Part shown: one piece after another, positions 34,416-44,466 of the stretch | Layout: each line of letters opens with the position of its first letter | How positions within the stretch are numbered: position 1 is the first letter of the stretch | Source: Tolypocladium sp. Sup5 PDA-1 | Lineage: Eukaryota; Ascomycota; Sordariomycetes; Hypocreales; Ophiocordycipitaceae | Length of the DNA stretch: 64,000 nt | Reading direction: 5' to 3' | Assembly (NCBI GenBank): GCA_000750105.3 | Contig: JPHH03000020.1 | Location: 491,071-555,070 of the forward strand | Made by a program: the position numbers and the translations under genes | The notes under the pieces: generated by a model | What the model saw: only the letters and a program-made list of their open reading frames with translations | Databases searched by the model: none | What the model was told of the DNA's origin: nothing

Positions 34416-35648
34416 TCAATCCTTGGTATCCAGGCCTGACTTTTCCTTACGAATAGCTTCTCGTAGCTCGTCGACTCTAGCTCTTAGAGTCGGGTTTTCT
34501 GCAAGGGTCTTCCTGACTTGGCTAGTCCGGCGTCCGTTAGGTCTAGACCCCTTAGGTCTCAATTCCGGGATTGCGGTCCAACAGGAAGATAAGTCATGCC
34601 AAGGAATACCGCAGGCCTCGCAGCCGGTCTCCGGCTTCTTGTTGCTTCCTTCCTGGTCTGCTGGCCCGGGCCTCTTTCGGCCTGATCCGGACCTATTCGT
34701 CCGGCTTAATCCGGAGCCGTTATTTTCATCGGCTTCATCTTCAGTAGCTTGAAAAGCTACCCCTCGTCTTGTCCCTTTGGACTGTGCCGGCAAGGCAGAG
34801 CTAGCCCAGCTACGTAGCTTAACAGCCACGTTAGCTATTGACCACTCTTTGCTAGCATCCATGAAGTCTGGTGATTTGATGCTTCCGGCTTCCTGGATAG
34901 CCCTTGCTGCAGCTTGTAGCTGACCTAGATCGTTGAGATCCTTTAGGTCCCGTAGTAGCTGGAGCCCCTTGTCGGTTGAATTGGCTGATTCCTTGGTCTT
35001 CCGGATAGCGGTCTCTGCAGCCTGCCGGCAGCTATCCGTAAAGCTACCGTTGTGCCGGGCCATTAGACGGGCTATATCGAATAACCAGCGGCCTCCGGTA
35101 ACCTCTAACATCTGCTGCCGGGCAGCTTTGAGCAGGAAATTCTCCCAAGTCCAGATCCAGTCCGTATAGGTCTTTGAGGTTGAAAAAGTGACTGACTGAA
35201 GGATCTGCTGATATTCCACGGATAGGTTCTCTAGGGCCTTGGTCTCTTCTGCTGCAATAGCCTTGGCTAGGCTATCGACCCATTGGATCAGGCTATCTCT
35301 CTGATCTAGGTAGCGGGCTAATTTCTGGTCCACGCTGCCAAAGACTGCCTCTCTAGCCTTTGTGATGTTGGTTCGTTGCCGTTCGTAGATTATCGAGTTA
35401 TCCTTCCAGTTTTCCCGGGCCAACTTGAACTGCTTGACCTGGGCTGGTGTAAGGTCTGCTTCCGATCCGGCTGCCCTATTGAATTGGGTAACCAAGGGTC
35501 TCTTAGGCTCTTCAACAAGCTGCTTTGTGCGTATAACTGGGTTGACTGCAGCCCAGATCTCGTAGTCGATCTTGCTTGAGATAAAGACCTGCCAATCGTC
35601 CCAGTTTTCGCTGCCCGTTAGGACCACATCTGACTTAGTAGGAGGCAT
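34416..35648 (-). CDS. Copia gag polyprotein, intact frame
   Basis: 410-residue Gag of the Copia element, the virus-like-particle protein that would package element RNA. It begins MPPTKSDVVLTGSENWDDWQ, typical of Ty1/Copia Gag (UBN2-like, KIDYEIWAAVNP). A helical central region ends in a CCHC zinc knuckle (CEACGIPWHDLSSC, C-x2-C-x4-H-x4-C) near 350. It is followed by a basic, helical tail ending SGLDTKD. Unlike pol, it has no premature stop and normal Gln/Trp codons. The stop separates it from the integrase frame, so pol would have needed frameshift or readthrough. Confidence 0.85.
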   Translation of the reverse strand: MPPTKSDVVLTGSENWDDWQVFISSKIDYEIWAAVNPVIRTKQLVEEPKRPLVTQFNRAAGSEADLTPAQVKQFKLARENWKDNSIIYERQRTNITKAREAVFGSVDQKLARYLDQRDSLIQWVDSLAKAIAAEETKALENLSVEYQQILQSVTFSTSKTYTDWIWTWENFLLKAARQQMLEVTGGRWLFDIARLMARHNGSFTDSCRQAAETAIRKTKESANSTDKGLQLLRDLKDLNDLGQLQAAARAIQEAGSIKSPDFMDASKEWSIANVAVKLRSWASSALPAQSKGTRRGVAFQATEDEADENNGSGLSRTNRSGSGRKRPGPADQEGSNKKPETGCEACGIPWHDLSSCWTAIPELRPKGSRPNGRRTSQVRKTLAENPTLRARVDELREAIRKEKSGLDTKD

Positions 35649-35713
35649 CGTGACGATAGGACTTAGCTATCTCTTTTGCTAGAGCAATTTCTTCGCAGTG
35701 TTCGTAGTAACAA

Positions 35714-35742
35714 GCGCGGATCCGGGCTCATAACTATCGCTA
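35714..35742 (-). other. Candidate Copia primer-binding region
   Basis: Immediately inside the 5' LTR. The plus-strand complement contains GGGCTCATAAC, which matches the 5' anticodon stem and the CUCAUAA loop of methionine tRNAs. Copia/Ty-type elements can prime from an internally cut initiator-tRNA-Met half, which is the suggestion here. Bases on the 3' side do not form the tRNA stem, so the call is tentative. Confidence 0.35.
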
Positions 35743-36013
35743 TGAGCGTGACCCGAATCCCGTTAAATGCGTGATCAATTGATATGACTTCTATGACTCT
35801 TTTAGCTACTCAAAAGGGCAGGAAAAAGGATTCCTCTTATCCTTGCAGCTACAGCTTGTAACCCCTATCCATGAGTCATCAATGTAACATTGCTGCCAAA
35901 GGAGGTTTCCGAGTCGGCCGGATCTTCCGGGTCGGCCGGTCCGGCCGGGTCTCCCGGGTCGGCCAGTCCGGCCGGGTCTCCCGGGCCTGCCTCGTCAACC
36001 GGTCTATCCGACA
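35743..36013 (-). repeat. Copia 5' LTR
   Basis: 271-bp partner of 30386-30656, with the same GGCCGG-rich tandem units. It abuts a gene fragment on its right side. Confidence 0.9.
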
Positions 36014-37033
36014 GCTAGACGAGAAGTGCGGCTAGATGAAGTTCGTCGTTAGAAGGTAGTTAGACCGGTCCGCTGTGATTTCGCCTACCGTGGGTAAGAT
36101 GCTAATTTGTGACGCGTCGAGGAAGTCATTATCGTGCCGGCCACCTGGTATTTCGATCTGCAAGGGGAATATTGGCATCATAGGACCGCGAACGCTGACG
36201 GCTTGCTACGGCGCTGCTGCGACGAGCCGGGTCGCGCTCTTGAGCATGCGTCGCATCGCCTTAATCCGAGCCCCACACGTTTCATCTAGGTATACCCGCT
36301 CTACGACCTGATCTAAAGATTCGAAGAGCGGCGGGAGCGTCTGGTTATGGAGGGCCCGCTGCTCTCGGCTTAGGAGCTCGTGGAGCGCTCTCAGCATCAA
36401 GAGGAACATAGTCTCGGAGTCGATGCCTTGGCTAGTGTTGGCCTCGGGTAGTTCGAGAAGAAGACATAGTTTTGAGAAATAGGCGATACCGCGATCGCCA
36501 CCGGAGCCTCCTATGAATGTGTAAAGTGTGCCGACAAACGGCTCAATGGACAAGCAGTCAAGCAGGGCTGGGTGTGTGATGACCTTCAGGAAGGCCGTGG
36601 CGATGGACAACCGTGCCTCGCCGGTGTCTTTATCGACGTTAAGTATGTCCCGTATAACTTCAAACCCCATGTTTCCTTCGTCGACAAGGTCCCTTGCAAG
36701 CAGCTGTTGAACCTCGCGATCCTCGCTATCTAGGATCTCGAGGGCATCATGCCAGATCCGTTTGTAAGCCCTGCGGTACGACTCAGAGCCGAGAAGGCGT
36801 TTCCAAGTGTAGTATTGGTCTTGAACCAGGCGTTGTTCATCAGAAACAGCTGGAATGTCATAAGAGAAGTTGCAAGCAGCTCCGAATGTACAACTTCCTC
36901 TTTGAAAGTGGAAACAGGGGCCGCGGCTGATGCACCCGTCTCCTCGTCTTCCTGGACGGCCTCCTCGGGCGCCAGACCGGTCCGAACGACCCCTACCATA
37001 GCCATGCCACGAATGGTTTCGATTGCGGGCCAT
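36014..37033 (-). pseudogene. Truncated NFX1-type zinc-finger/helicase gene (ZNFX1/Hrr1-like), N-terminal part
   Basis: The frame from 37033 to 36206 starts with an Arg/Gly-rich segment and a CCCH-like finger (CFHFQRGSCTFGAACNFSYD), then YYTWKRLLGSESYRR and a helical repeat region. This is how fungal NFX1-type helicase proteins of the RNA-silencing factor Hrr1/ZNFX1 family begin, as I recall them. The finger's last ligand is Tyr instead of His. After the first TAG the same frame continues with family-like sequence (IPGGRHDNDFLDASQISILP, TVGEI), meets a second TAG (expected Gln), and is cut by the Copia LTR. The helicase domain is absent. On the far side of the element the frame does not resume recognisably. 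The family call is from memory, moderate. Confidence 0.65.
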
Positions 37034-37783
37034 GATGTCAAATAGTCAAAGGCGTGTATCGTGGGTGCATTCAAGTTTCGTTACGAGAGTGAGAGTATGA
37101 AGGGAGCGCGAGGGGAAGAGCAGCAGAATCCTTTCTAGACCGAGGGAACTACTCATGATTGATAGGGGACGCAAGACAGAAAAACGCGCGCGTTCAAGTT
37201 GATGTGCCATTAGAGCCATCGAATCTTGAGGAGGGCCTCCCGCATGATGTTGTGTGACGCGACCGATCGGATTGGTCTCTCTGGCTATGCCAGGCTTGTC
37301 GGTAGGTCGCACTGCAGCAGAAATGCACTTTTATTGGGCATCCATGCATGAGAAAGACGTAGCCTTGAAGCCATTCATGTCTGCTCTAGCCACCTTACTG
37401 TAATGTGTCACCATCGTCGTGGCAACAGACATTAATGCCGTAATGTTGAATTACGGCTTTGAGGTGCAACTTGGCGCAGGTGCAAAGCCTAAACATGGAC
37501 TGCGCTTACTAGTATCATAGCTACGAGGGGACTTACAGTGGTCCGTAGAAGCTTCCCATAGCAGCTATGATAGTTTAACTAAAAGAAGGGTGGTCACTAG
37601 CCTTTCCGTAGTCATCTCTCGGGTCTCAAGAGAAGGCCCGCCTAGACCTATCGGGACCGTTCCGCCGTGTGTGGGGCAGGCGGCTCGGCGGGGTCCGTGT
37701 CCCGGGGCTAGACGAGTAGCCTTTTTCTACGTAAAAGGACGGAGAGGTCGGTGAAACAGGCGACAGCCAATGGCAGGCGCTGA
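37034..37783. other. Intergenic region between pseudogene and amino-acid transporter
   Basis: No coding signal. Contains a 10-bp inverted repeat (37513-37522 and 37563-37572) and a GC-rich patch at 37,620-37,710. The upstream part of the transporter gene, including its true start, may lie here. Confidence 0.45.
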
Positions 37784-40098
37784 AGGAGACAGGGGGATGC
37801 CGTTTCGGCGAAAAAGAGAAGGAGAAAACATACAGTAGTAGCCAGCTCCGGGACCGCGGTCATATTCGTCGTCGATTCCGCGAGAGAATTGACGGCACGC
37901 CTCGCCACGCCCATCCCCTCAGCTCACACGCCTCCGCGGAGCGGCTCGCCGTTGCCGGGCGTGCGGCCGTTGGACAACGACGCTCCCTTTGCTGGCGGCA
38001 GCTCGTACTCGCAAGGGCCTGGCGTGTCTGCTTTGGCTGCGGCCTTGTCAGATTCCCTGGGCCAGTCACCTCCTCGCCACGGCACTCCCGCCGCGCGCGT
38101 GAGCTTGCCGCCGCCGAGGTCGCAATCGCCAGCGGTTGCGGGACGAGCTAACACTCCCACAAACTATGGATCTTTTGAGTCGAGGTCTCGCATGGGTGCG
38201 GGGCCGTACGAGGACCCCGAGATCGTGAAGCGACATCTCGTCCTACCGACCGAAGCCGACAACTCGCCATCAGAAGAATCGTCTATGATGGGCACTGTCA
38301 AGGGCAAGCAGTCAGCAGAAGTTGCCACAACGGGCCTCAACGACGACGAATTTTCGAGCTTGCAGCTGCAGGGTGGAGACATCACTCGTGGTATCTACAA
38401 GTGGACAGAGCAGGCAGAGGCAAAGGCAAAATTGCACCGCAGCAAGAGCTTCGACCACTCGCGGCCTGACCCAGAGGCCGAGGTGCTGGACATCAATTCG
38501 ATCAAAGTGCCTGGTGGATTCCGAAGAAATCACCTGCGCCGCACCGCTCTCAGCCCCACCGGCCAGGACGACCAGGTTGAGCATGGTGTCGAGTCTCCGC
38601 GCGCCCCCGAAACTCGGCTCTTCACCTCGAGCTTCATGGAGTTTTTGACCATCTATGGCCATTTCGCTGGTGAAGAGCTGGAGGAAGATGACAAGGTGCT
38701 TGGCCCCAACGAGGAGTTCTGGTCCGGCGGCGATGAAGAAGGTAGCGACGACGGCAGGGAACCAATGGAGGACAGCGCTCTGCTCCCGCCGTCCAAAAAG
38801 AGGCGCAAGCGCAAGGTCCGAGGCGGCAGCGGCAACAACACCCCCTTCAATGCTGTTCTGCTTCTACTCAAGTCGTTTGTCGGCACCGGCGTGCTGTTTT
38901 TGCCCCGCGCGTACCTCAATGGCGGCATGATATTCAGCAACCTGGTCCTGTTCGGCGTGGCCGCCTTGAGCTACTATTGCTTCGTTCTCTTGGTGATGAC
39001 TCGGTTGAACGTCGAGGGCTCGTTTGGTGACATGGGAGGCATCCTCTACGGAAAGTGGATGCGTACCCTCATCTTGAGCTCGATCGTCATCAGCCAGATT
39101 GGCTTCGTGGCCGCCTACACCGTCTTCACGGCCGAGAACTTGCAGGCATTCATCCGCGCCGTTTCGGACTGCCGGACCTCGATCAGCATTCCTCTACTCA
39201 TCCTCATGCAGATGGTCATCTTCTTGCCCTTTTCTCTGCTGCGAGACATTGGAAAGCTGGGGTTCACGGCGCTCATTGCGGACGCCTTCATCATGATTGG
39301 CCTCGCATACCTCTTTTACTACGATGTCCTGACCCTGAGCACCGAAGGACTTGCGGACATCATCATGTTCAACCAAAAGGACTGGACGCTTTTCATCGGA
39401 ACGGCAATCTTCACGTTTGAGGGCATCGGCCTCATCATCCCCATCCAGGAGAGCATGAAGCACCCGCAAAAGTTCCCGCGCGTCTTGGGCCTCGTCATGG
39501 TCATCATCACCGTCATCTTCATCACCATGGGCGCCATCTCGTACGCGGCGTACGGATCCAAGACGGAGACCGTGGTGCTGCTGAACCTGCCGCAGGACAA
39601 CAGGTTCGTCAACACGGTGCAGCTGCTGTACTCAATGGCCATCCTACTCTCCACCCCGCTGCAGATCTTCCCAGCAATCCGCATCATAGAGACGGAGCTT
39701 TTTACTCGAAGCGGCAAGTACAATCCGTGGATCAAGTGGCAAAAGAACGTCTTCCGGATCTTCATGGTTATGCTCTGCTCCGCAATTGCCTGGGGAGGCG
39801 CGGATCACCTCGACAAGTTCGTCGCGCTGGTTGGTAATTTTGCCTGCATTCCGCTGGTGTACATATACCCTGTCAGTCTTTCCCCCGCCAGAACCTCATG
39901 AACACTTCGTTGCTAACTTCTGACCAGCCCCTGCTTCATCTGAAAGCCGTCGCGCGCAGCAGAGCGTGGAGGATCTCGGACATTGTGCTATGCATATTTG
40001 GGTTCGTGGCCATGGCGTACGCCACGAGCCTGACCATCATGAGCTGGGCCAACTCGGAGCCCAAGCCGCCGGGGTACTGTGACAGACGAGGTTTGTAG
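37784..40098 (+). CDS. Vacuolar amino-acid transporter, AVT3/AVT4-like (AAAP family)
   Basis: Eleven-segment amino-acid/auxin permease expected to export neutral amino acids from the vacuole. The main exon ends at 39871 and exon 2 is 39928-40098, joined over a 56-nt intron (GTCAGT donor, GCTAAC branch). The join gives VYIYPPLLHLKAVA. The cytosolic N-terminus (~300 residues) carries TPPRSGSPLPGVRP and RGGSGNNTPFNA. The membrane domain starts AVLLLLKSFVGTGVLFLPRA, with IFTFEGIGLIIPIQESM conserved. The open frame extends upstream to 37784 without any ATG. The first in-frame ATG is at 38192, inside conserved sequence. Either a 5' exon with the start is unrecognised or the start was lost. The start shown is only the limit of the open frame. 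Confidence 0.82.
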
Positions 40099-40791
40099 GA
40101 GCACTCATGGCGGTAGAATGACGGCGTTTCCTAGAGTATAGAATGCGGTGGTGGCTTCGGTATCTCGCCAGATTGCCTGTTGGGTTGTGCCTGCAGGACT
40201 ACGACGGTCCGTCTTGAAGGGGGATGGATGAGCAGGAGCGGCAGCGCGGTTGCGACTAGATTTGTGCTCGTGCCCAGTAAATAGAAGCAATATATCGTGG
40301 CTCGGGCCTCTTTCAAACCAGAATTCATGTATGGACGCGTATTGATATCTGTAGAGTTGACTCGATCGGGACATTCGGCGAACACCGGCAGCCGATCAGC
40401 GGTCGTCAGTCTGCGGGCCGGCGCTGCGGGGCCGGGGACTTCTGGGTGGGCAGCCGGCAAATTCCAGTCTGGAGGCCGATTTTTCGAGTAACTTATAGGG
40501 TAGCTTTAGGAAAGAAAAGCATATTTCCTTGGCCTGGGCACGTTTCCTCTGCCTGGAACCCTGGCATAATGAAAATGCTCTTCAACGAGAGCACGAGGCA
40601 CATTCCTCTACACATGTCGTACAGATTCAAAACAGTCATTGATGCCCCCAATGAGCATGGGAATATTACTGCAGTTCTGGTTGCAGTTCTGCATAACAAT
40701 ATCATGCCAAAATACAATTCCAATCTCGACATCCAGAATTTCCTTCCTCAGCCATGTTCCTGAGCCGTCGCCGCTCTAACCCGAGCAGCGC
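40099..40791. other. Convergent intergenic region, transporter to CFEM gene
   Basis: About 690 bp between converging genes. No gene or repeat is seen. Confidence 0.55.
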
Positions 40792-42623
40792 CTAAGGCAC
40801 CGGCGTAGGAGAGCAGTAGTGGCTGCTGGCAAAGTTGGTGACTGTCGGCGCGACATCCGCTCCGCAAGCGCCGTTGGCACAGTCTCTCACGCCGTAGCCA
40901 AAGTTGACATTCTTGCAGAGGCACGAAGGATCCGGCGAGCCGCAGCCTAGCTGCGAATGCTGACCAATCATGTTGTTCATGCATGTTTGCTGTGTACCAT
41001 CGTTAGCTACCAATCACTTCACCTTTGCTTAGAACGAAAGACTTACACCGCAGGCAGGAAGATCGGAAATAGCGGTAGGCGTAGGCGTAGACGCTTGAGT
41101 CGGAGAGTTGGTCCCGGTGGCCATAAACGACGGGCACCAGTACGATGTTTCAAACGAGATAACGGTGCTCGCTTGGTCAGCGTTGGCGCAGGCGGCGTTG
41201 ACGCAGTCGCGGACGCCGTAGTTAAAGTTAGGCGCGCGGCACGCACAAGCGATGTCAAGGGGGCCACAGCCTAGCTCTTTATACTTATATAGCATATTAT
41301 AGATGCATGTTTGCTATACCTATCGTTAGCTACCAATCACTTCACCTTTACTTAGAACGAAAGACTTACACCGCAGGCAGGAAGATCTTCAAGAGCGGTA
41401 GGCGTAGGCGTAGGCGTAGGCGTAGGCGTAGGCGTAGGCGTTTGAGTCGGAGAGTTGGTCCCGGTGGCCATAAACGACGGGCAAAAGTACGACGTCTCAA
41501 ACGAGATGACGGTGCTCGCTTGGTCAGCATTGGTGCAGGCGGCGTTGACGCAGTCGCGGACGCCGTAGTTGAAGTTGGGCGCGCGGCACGCACAAGCGAC
41601 GTCAAAGGGGCCACAGCCTAGCTCTTTGTACTTGGCCAGCATGTTACCGATGCATGTTTGCTGCGCATTCGTCATTAGTAAAAGAGGCCAAAAGAAATAA
41701 GACATGCTCTGGGGACGACAACTTACACCACACGAAGGGAGATCGTTGACGTCAGTCGGACCAGCCCAGGTCGGCGTTGCGGTGGTGGTGGTGGTGATGG
41801 AAGCGGTGGAAGTGGTGGTGGTCGTCGAGGACGTGCTGCTGCTGCTGCTAGAAGTCGTGGTCGAGGTGCTGCTCGACGAAGTAGACGTCGACGTGGGCAC
41901 GTTGGTGGCAATGATGCCGTCAAACGCCGTCGCCTGCACCAGCCAGTTCTCAGCGGTTCCCAACGTCGTGTCAATCAGCGACAAGCCACCGTTGGTGCTG
42001 TACTGAGCCAAGGCCGCGTGTGTGCCGGGCGGCGCCCAGGATGTGCACCACGCACCCAGACCCGGGCGGTCGGTGTGGCTGACGAGACCGGGGGCATAGA
42101 GTCCAAAGTCCCTATATCAGCCTCATTAGCAAGCATACGTTAGCTTCAATCACGTTGAGACGTACTTGGGGCAGCAGATGCGATACGTCGAGTTGTAGTC
42201 AAATGACTCCCACTGGTACGGGCACACCAGTTGCTCGTATGGCGGCAAGTCGACTGCCGCCGTCACACTGGCGACCAAAGCCGGAGGGAAGCACGACGTG
42301 ATGGTGACGCCGGGCGCAGGGTACGGGATATTCAGCCAGTACCCGAGCGTAGAAAGGTCTCCTGCGTACTGCGTGATGCCACCGACACAGTCGGTAGGCT
42401 GCGTGAAGACAGTGGTCAGCTCCCAACGCGTTGGGCCCGTCTGCGTGGCCAGCGTCGTGGTAGGAGTCGTGGACGCAGACGCGGACGAGGGCGTCGTCGA
42501 CGTCGACGTCGACGAGCTGGATCCCACAGGCGGCAAGGTGTGAAGCTGCCTGTCTTCGAGAGCAGTAGCAGCAGCAGTCGCCACGCTCAGCACCAGACTG
42601 ACCAGTTTGGTGTATGAAGCCAT
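40792..42623 (-). CDS. Secreted protein with three tandem CFEM domains
   Basis: Extracellular Cys-rich protein; CFEM proteins bind haem, act as wall proteins or as effectors. Five exons: 42623-42166, 42111-41727, 41660-41370, 41313-41047 and 40989-40792. Introns are 54-66 nt; the last three are phase 0. The product is 532 residues. A signal peptide (ASYTKLVSLVLSVATAAATA) is followed by a Ser/Thr linker and a ~170-residue Cys-containing domain I do not recognise (PTDCVGGITQYAGDLSTLGY; STYRICCPK). Then come a long Ser/Thr tract and three CFEM domains, each starting LPxCG-QTC and holding eight Cys (for example CGPFDVACACRAPNFNYGVRDC). Linkers are Thr-Pro repeats. The protein ends right after the third CFEM, with no GPI signal. 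Exons 3 and 4 are near copies. Confidence 0.85.
41398..41440 (-). repeat. GGCGTA hexamer tandem repeat (Thr-Pro linker)
   Basis: About seven copies of a 6-bp unit encode the (TP)n linker after the first CFEM domain. The equivalent linker after the second CFEM domain has only a few units, so the array has expanded or contracted since duplication. Confidence 0.85.
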
Positions 42624-43425
42624 TGCACTTCCCACGATATTCGCGTAATGTTTGGCGGCAATGATGAAGCTTCGAAGGGCAGAGGAGATAAAATCGTCAG
42701 GATGCAGTCAGTGCCAGAGCTCCGGGGTCTCGCATAGCTGTTGTCGGCCGAGGCAAGCAAGGCTGGGCAAGAGAAATGCGCTTGCGGCTTCATCCTGTCT
42801 CGTCATCTGCCAAAATGCCACCTCACAGGCATATCCACCTCTGCTTGCAGGTACTTTCGCAGCCCACCGGCAAAAAAAAAAGATTTAATATCGTGTCCTT
42901 CGTTCCTGTTCCATGTTGGCCGAAGCCACACGCCTCTCAGGGGACGTGCAGCTTCAAAAATATACTTACAGCGCCGTTCGGTCCCTGAAAATCAACGACC
43001 CACCGCGAGCCTCGTCTTCCGTCTGAGTAGAGCAAATAAATGGCGCGTCTTCACACCTTCTCTTTTGGGAAGTGGCGAAGCTGACGTTGAAAACCAACCG
43101 CTTTGGCGGAAATTAATCCTCGATCTGGAATGCAGTTGGTCTCGACCTCGACTCGGCTCCGCGGAGACTACCTATGTATTACCTCCGCTGCTAACCTTGC
43201 TAACAACCTTGACAAAGTTCCTTACTCAGGACCCTTTGAAATTAGCCTCTTAATAGTAATTACTATAGCATACCGTTAGTAGTGCCTAAATGCCTTTGAA
43301 AATAGTTAGGGCGCTAGAATCTGTTCGACACTAAGCCAGTCAGTGTTAATTCGGTTCAATTGCTTGGCTACACAGTTTACTTGGAGCGCTGCAAGAGTGA
43401 TGCAATAAACGAGCCCGACATACAC
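42624..43425. other. Upstream region of the CFEM gene
   Basis: Promoter side of the CFEM gene. Several overlapping short frames, none with domain support. A short A-run occurs near 42,872. Confidence 0.5.
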
Positions 43426-43512
43426 CTTGTACCAACTCTCTGCCTCCCAAATAATGGCATCGAATAGAGCCGTGACGGCACCAACCAACCCAAGGAAGAG
43501 TAGAAATCGCAT
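43426..43512 (-). pseudogene. Orphan signal-peptide exon, paralogue of the 50,284 gene
   Basis: Encodes MRFLLFLGLVGAVTALFDAI then IWEAESWYK, followed by a GT at the same place as in the gene at 50,284 (MRVFIFLWLVSAVTALFEAT, IWEAEGWYK). The match ends there: neither the second exon nor a plausible acceptor-plus-frame is found downstream on the minus strand. I read it as a truncated duplicate. Confidence 0.65.
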
Positions 43513-44466
43513 GTTGACTGATATCAGCAACAACGAGAGAGTGCCTTGAAAGGAAAGCAAATGGCGATAGCAGCAGCAGCAAAAAGCTCTGCGACGATAT
43601 CGGCGGCAACTAGAGCAAGAGTTTGAAAGGGAACGGCAGGCTCCCCAGGGTGTTGTATACTGAGCGCCCCTCGTGATCTCTGTTAATCTCCCCTTTGCTG
43701 CATGGTACCTCAGAACTGCGGCCTCGGCCTGTCAAGGTGCATGCAGACTATCAGTAAGACACCGTCGAGGAGCATTACTTGTAATTGCCGACTAGGGTTA
43801 TCATCTGCCCCATCGAGGGCCTCGCCGAAGCCTGACTGTGCCGTGTTTTCCGTGAATTCAAAGGCTCCCAAACCCCCTCCCGCCTATGTTGGCGAATTGC
43901 CTCAAATTGCAGAAGAGCGAGAGGGCCACTTGCCGATACCGAAGCCGTGTTAATAAGCACCCTGGCCCTAATTTCAGGAACCAACGGGACCAGTGCGCCC
44001 AAAGTCCCCAATTCTCCGTCTGGAGAATTCATCAACGGTCGGCTGCTTCCGGAAGCGGGAAGCGGGCCGCTGCGCCTGTTCATTAGCGTTATAGGGAACT
44101 GCGGGCACTTAAGTAGCGTGGTTTTATTTGCACGCCCCCTTTGCAGCCTTCCAAGTGTCAGCTGCCGCTCCGGCCCCCGAAGCCTCGGCCGGGTCAGACA
44201 TGGCGAGTCTCCGAAATTCCGCACCGGGAGACTGTTTGATGTAACATTAGACCGGCATTGTGACAAGTTGCAAAGTAGCTTGCCTTTACAAAATGTTCCT
44301 TCTTCAGAGAAAGCCCTCGGAGGACGCTCGAAGCTGTGGAGCAGTCTTCAATGTTCTTTAGCGCTCCCGGGTATTTTCAACTTTCTGCTGAAGCATCTTT
44401 TCCTTCTCACTCCGACTATTCTTTCGCTCTTTAACCTATCTTCTTGTTTGTGAATTGTAAATCACA
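43513..44466. other. Upstream region of the GH55 gene
   Basis: About 950 bp lying between the orphan exon and the GH55 start. No domain-bearing frames. Should hold the GH55 promoter; pyrimidine-rich sequence at 44,395-44,450 precedes the ATG. Confidence 0.5.

Larger units (their letters stand above)
30386..36013 (-). mobile_element. Copia-type (Ty1) LTR retrotransposon, partly RIP-mutated
   Basis: Complete 5,628-bp element reading leftward: 5' LTR 35743-36013, gag 35648-34416, degenerate pol to about 30,730, 3' LTR 30386-30656. The LTRs start TGTCGG and end CGCTCA on the element strand and are both 271 bp. They differ at five positions, all transitions (~98% identity). GCTA flanks both outer ends directly, a probable 4-5 bp target duplication. 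The domain order integrase, then RT, then RNase H after gag is that of Copia. The nine bases just outside the left LTR (ctatcgcta) also occur inside the right LTR, so the repeat could be read as 280 bp. Confidence 0.92.

Noticed and set aside
34369..34752. 127-codon plus-strand frame over the Copia gag
   Set aside because: Complement of the intact gag; no independent support.
37513..37572. 10-bp inverted repeat with a ~40-nt loop
   Set aside because: Short, isolated and not next to a gene end; likely chance or an old insertion scar.
42150..42635. Longer start (GTG at 42,635) for the CFEM protein
   Set aside because: The ATG at 42,623 gives a clean signal peptide; GTG starts are not expected in fungal nuclear genes.
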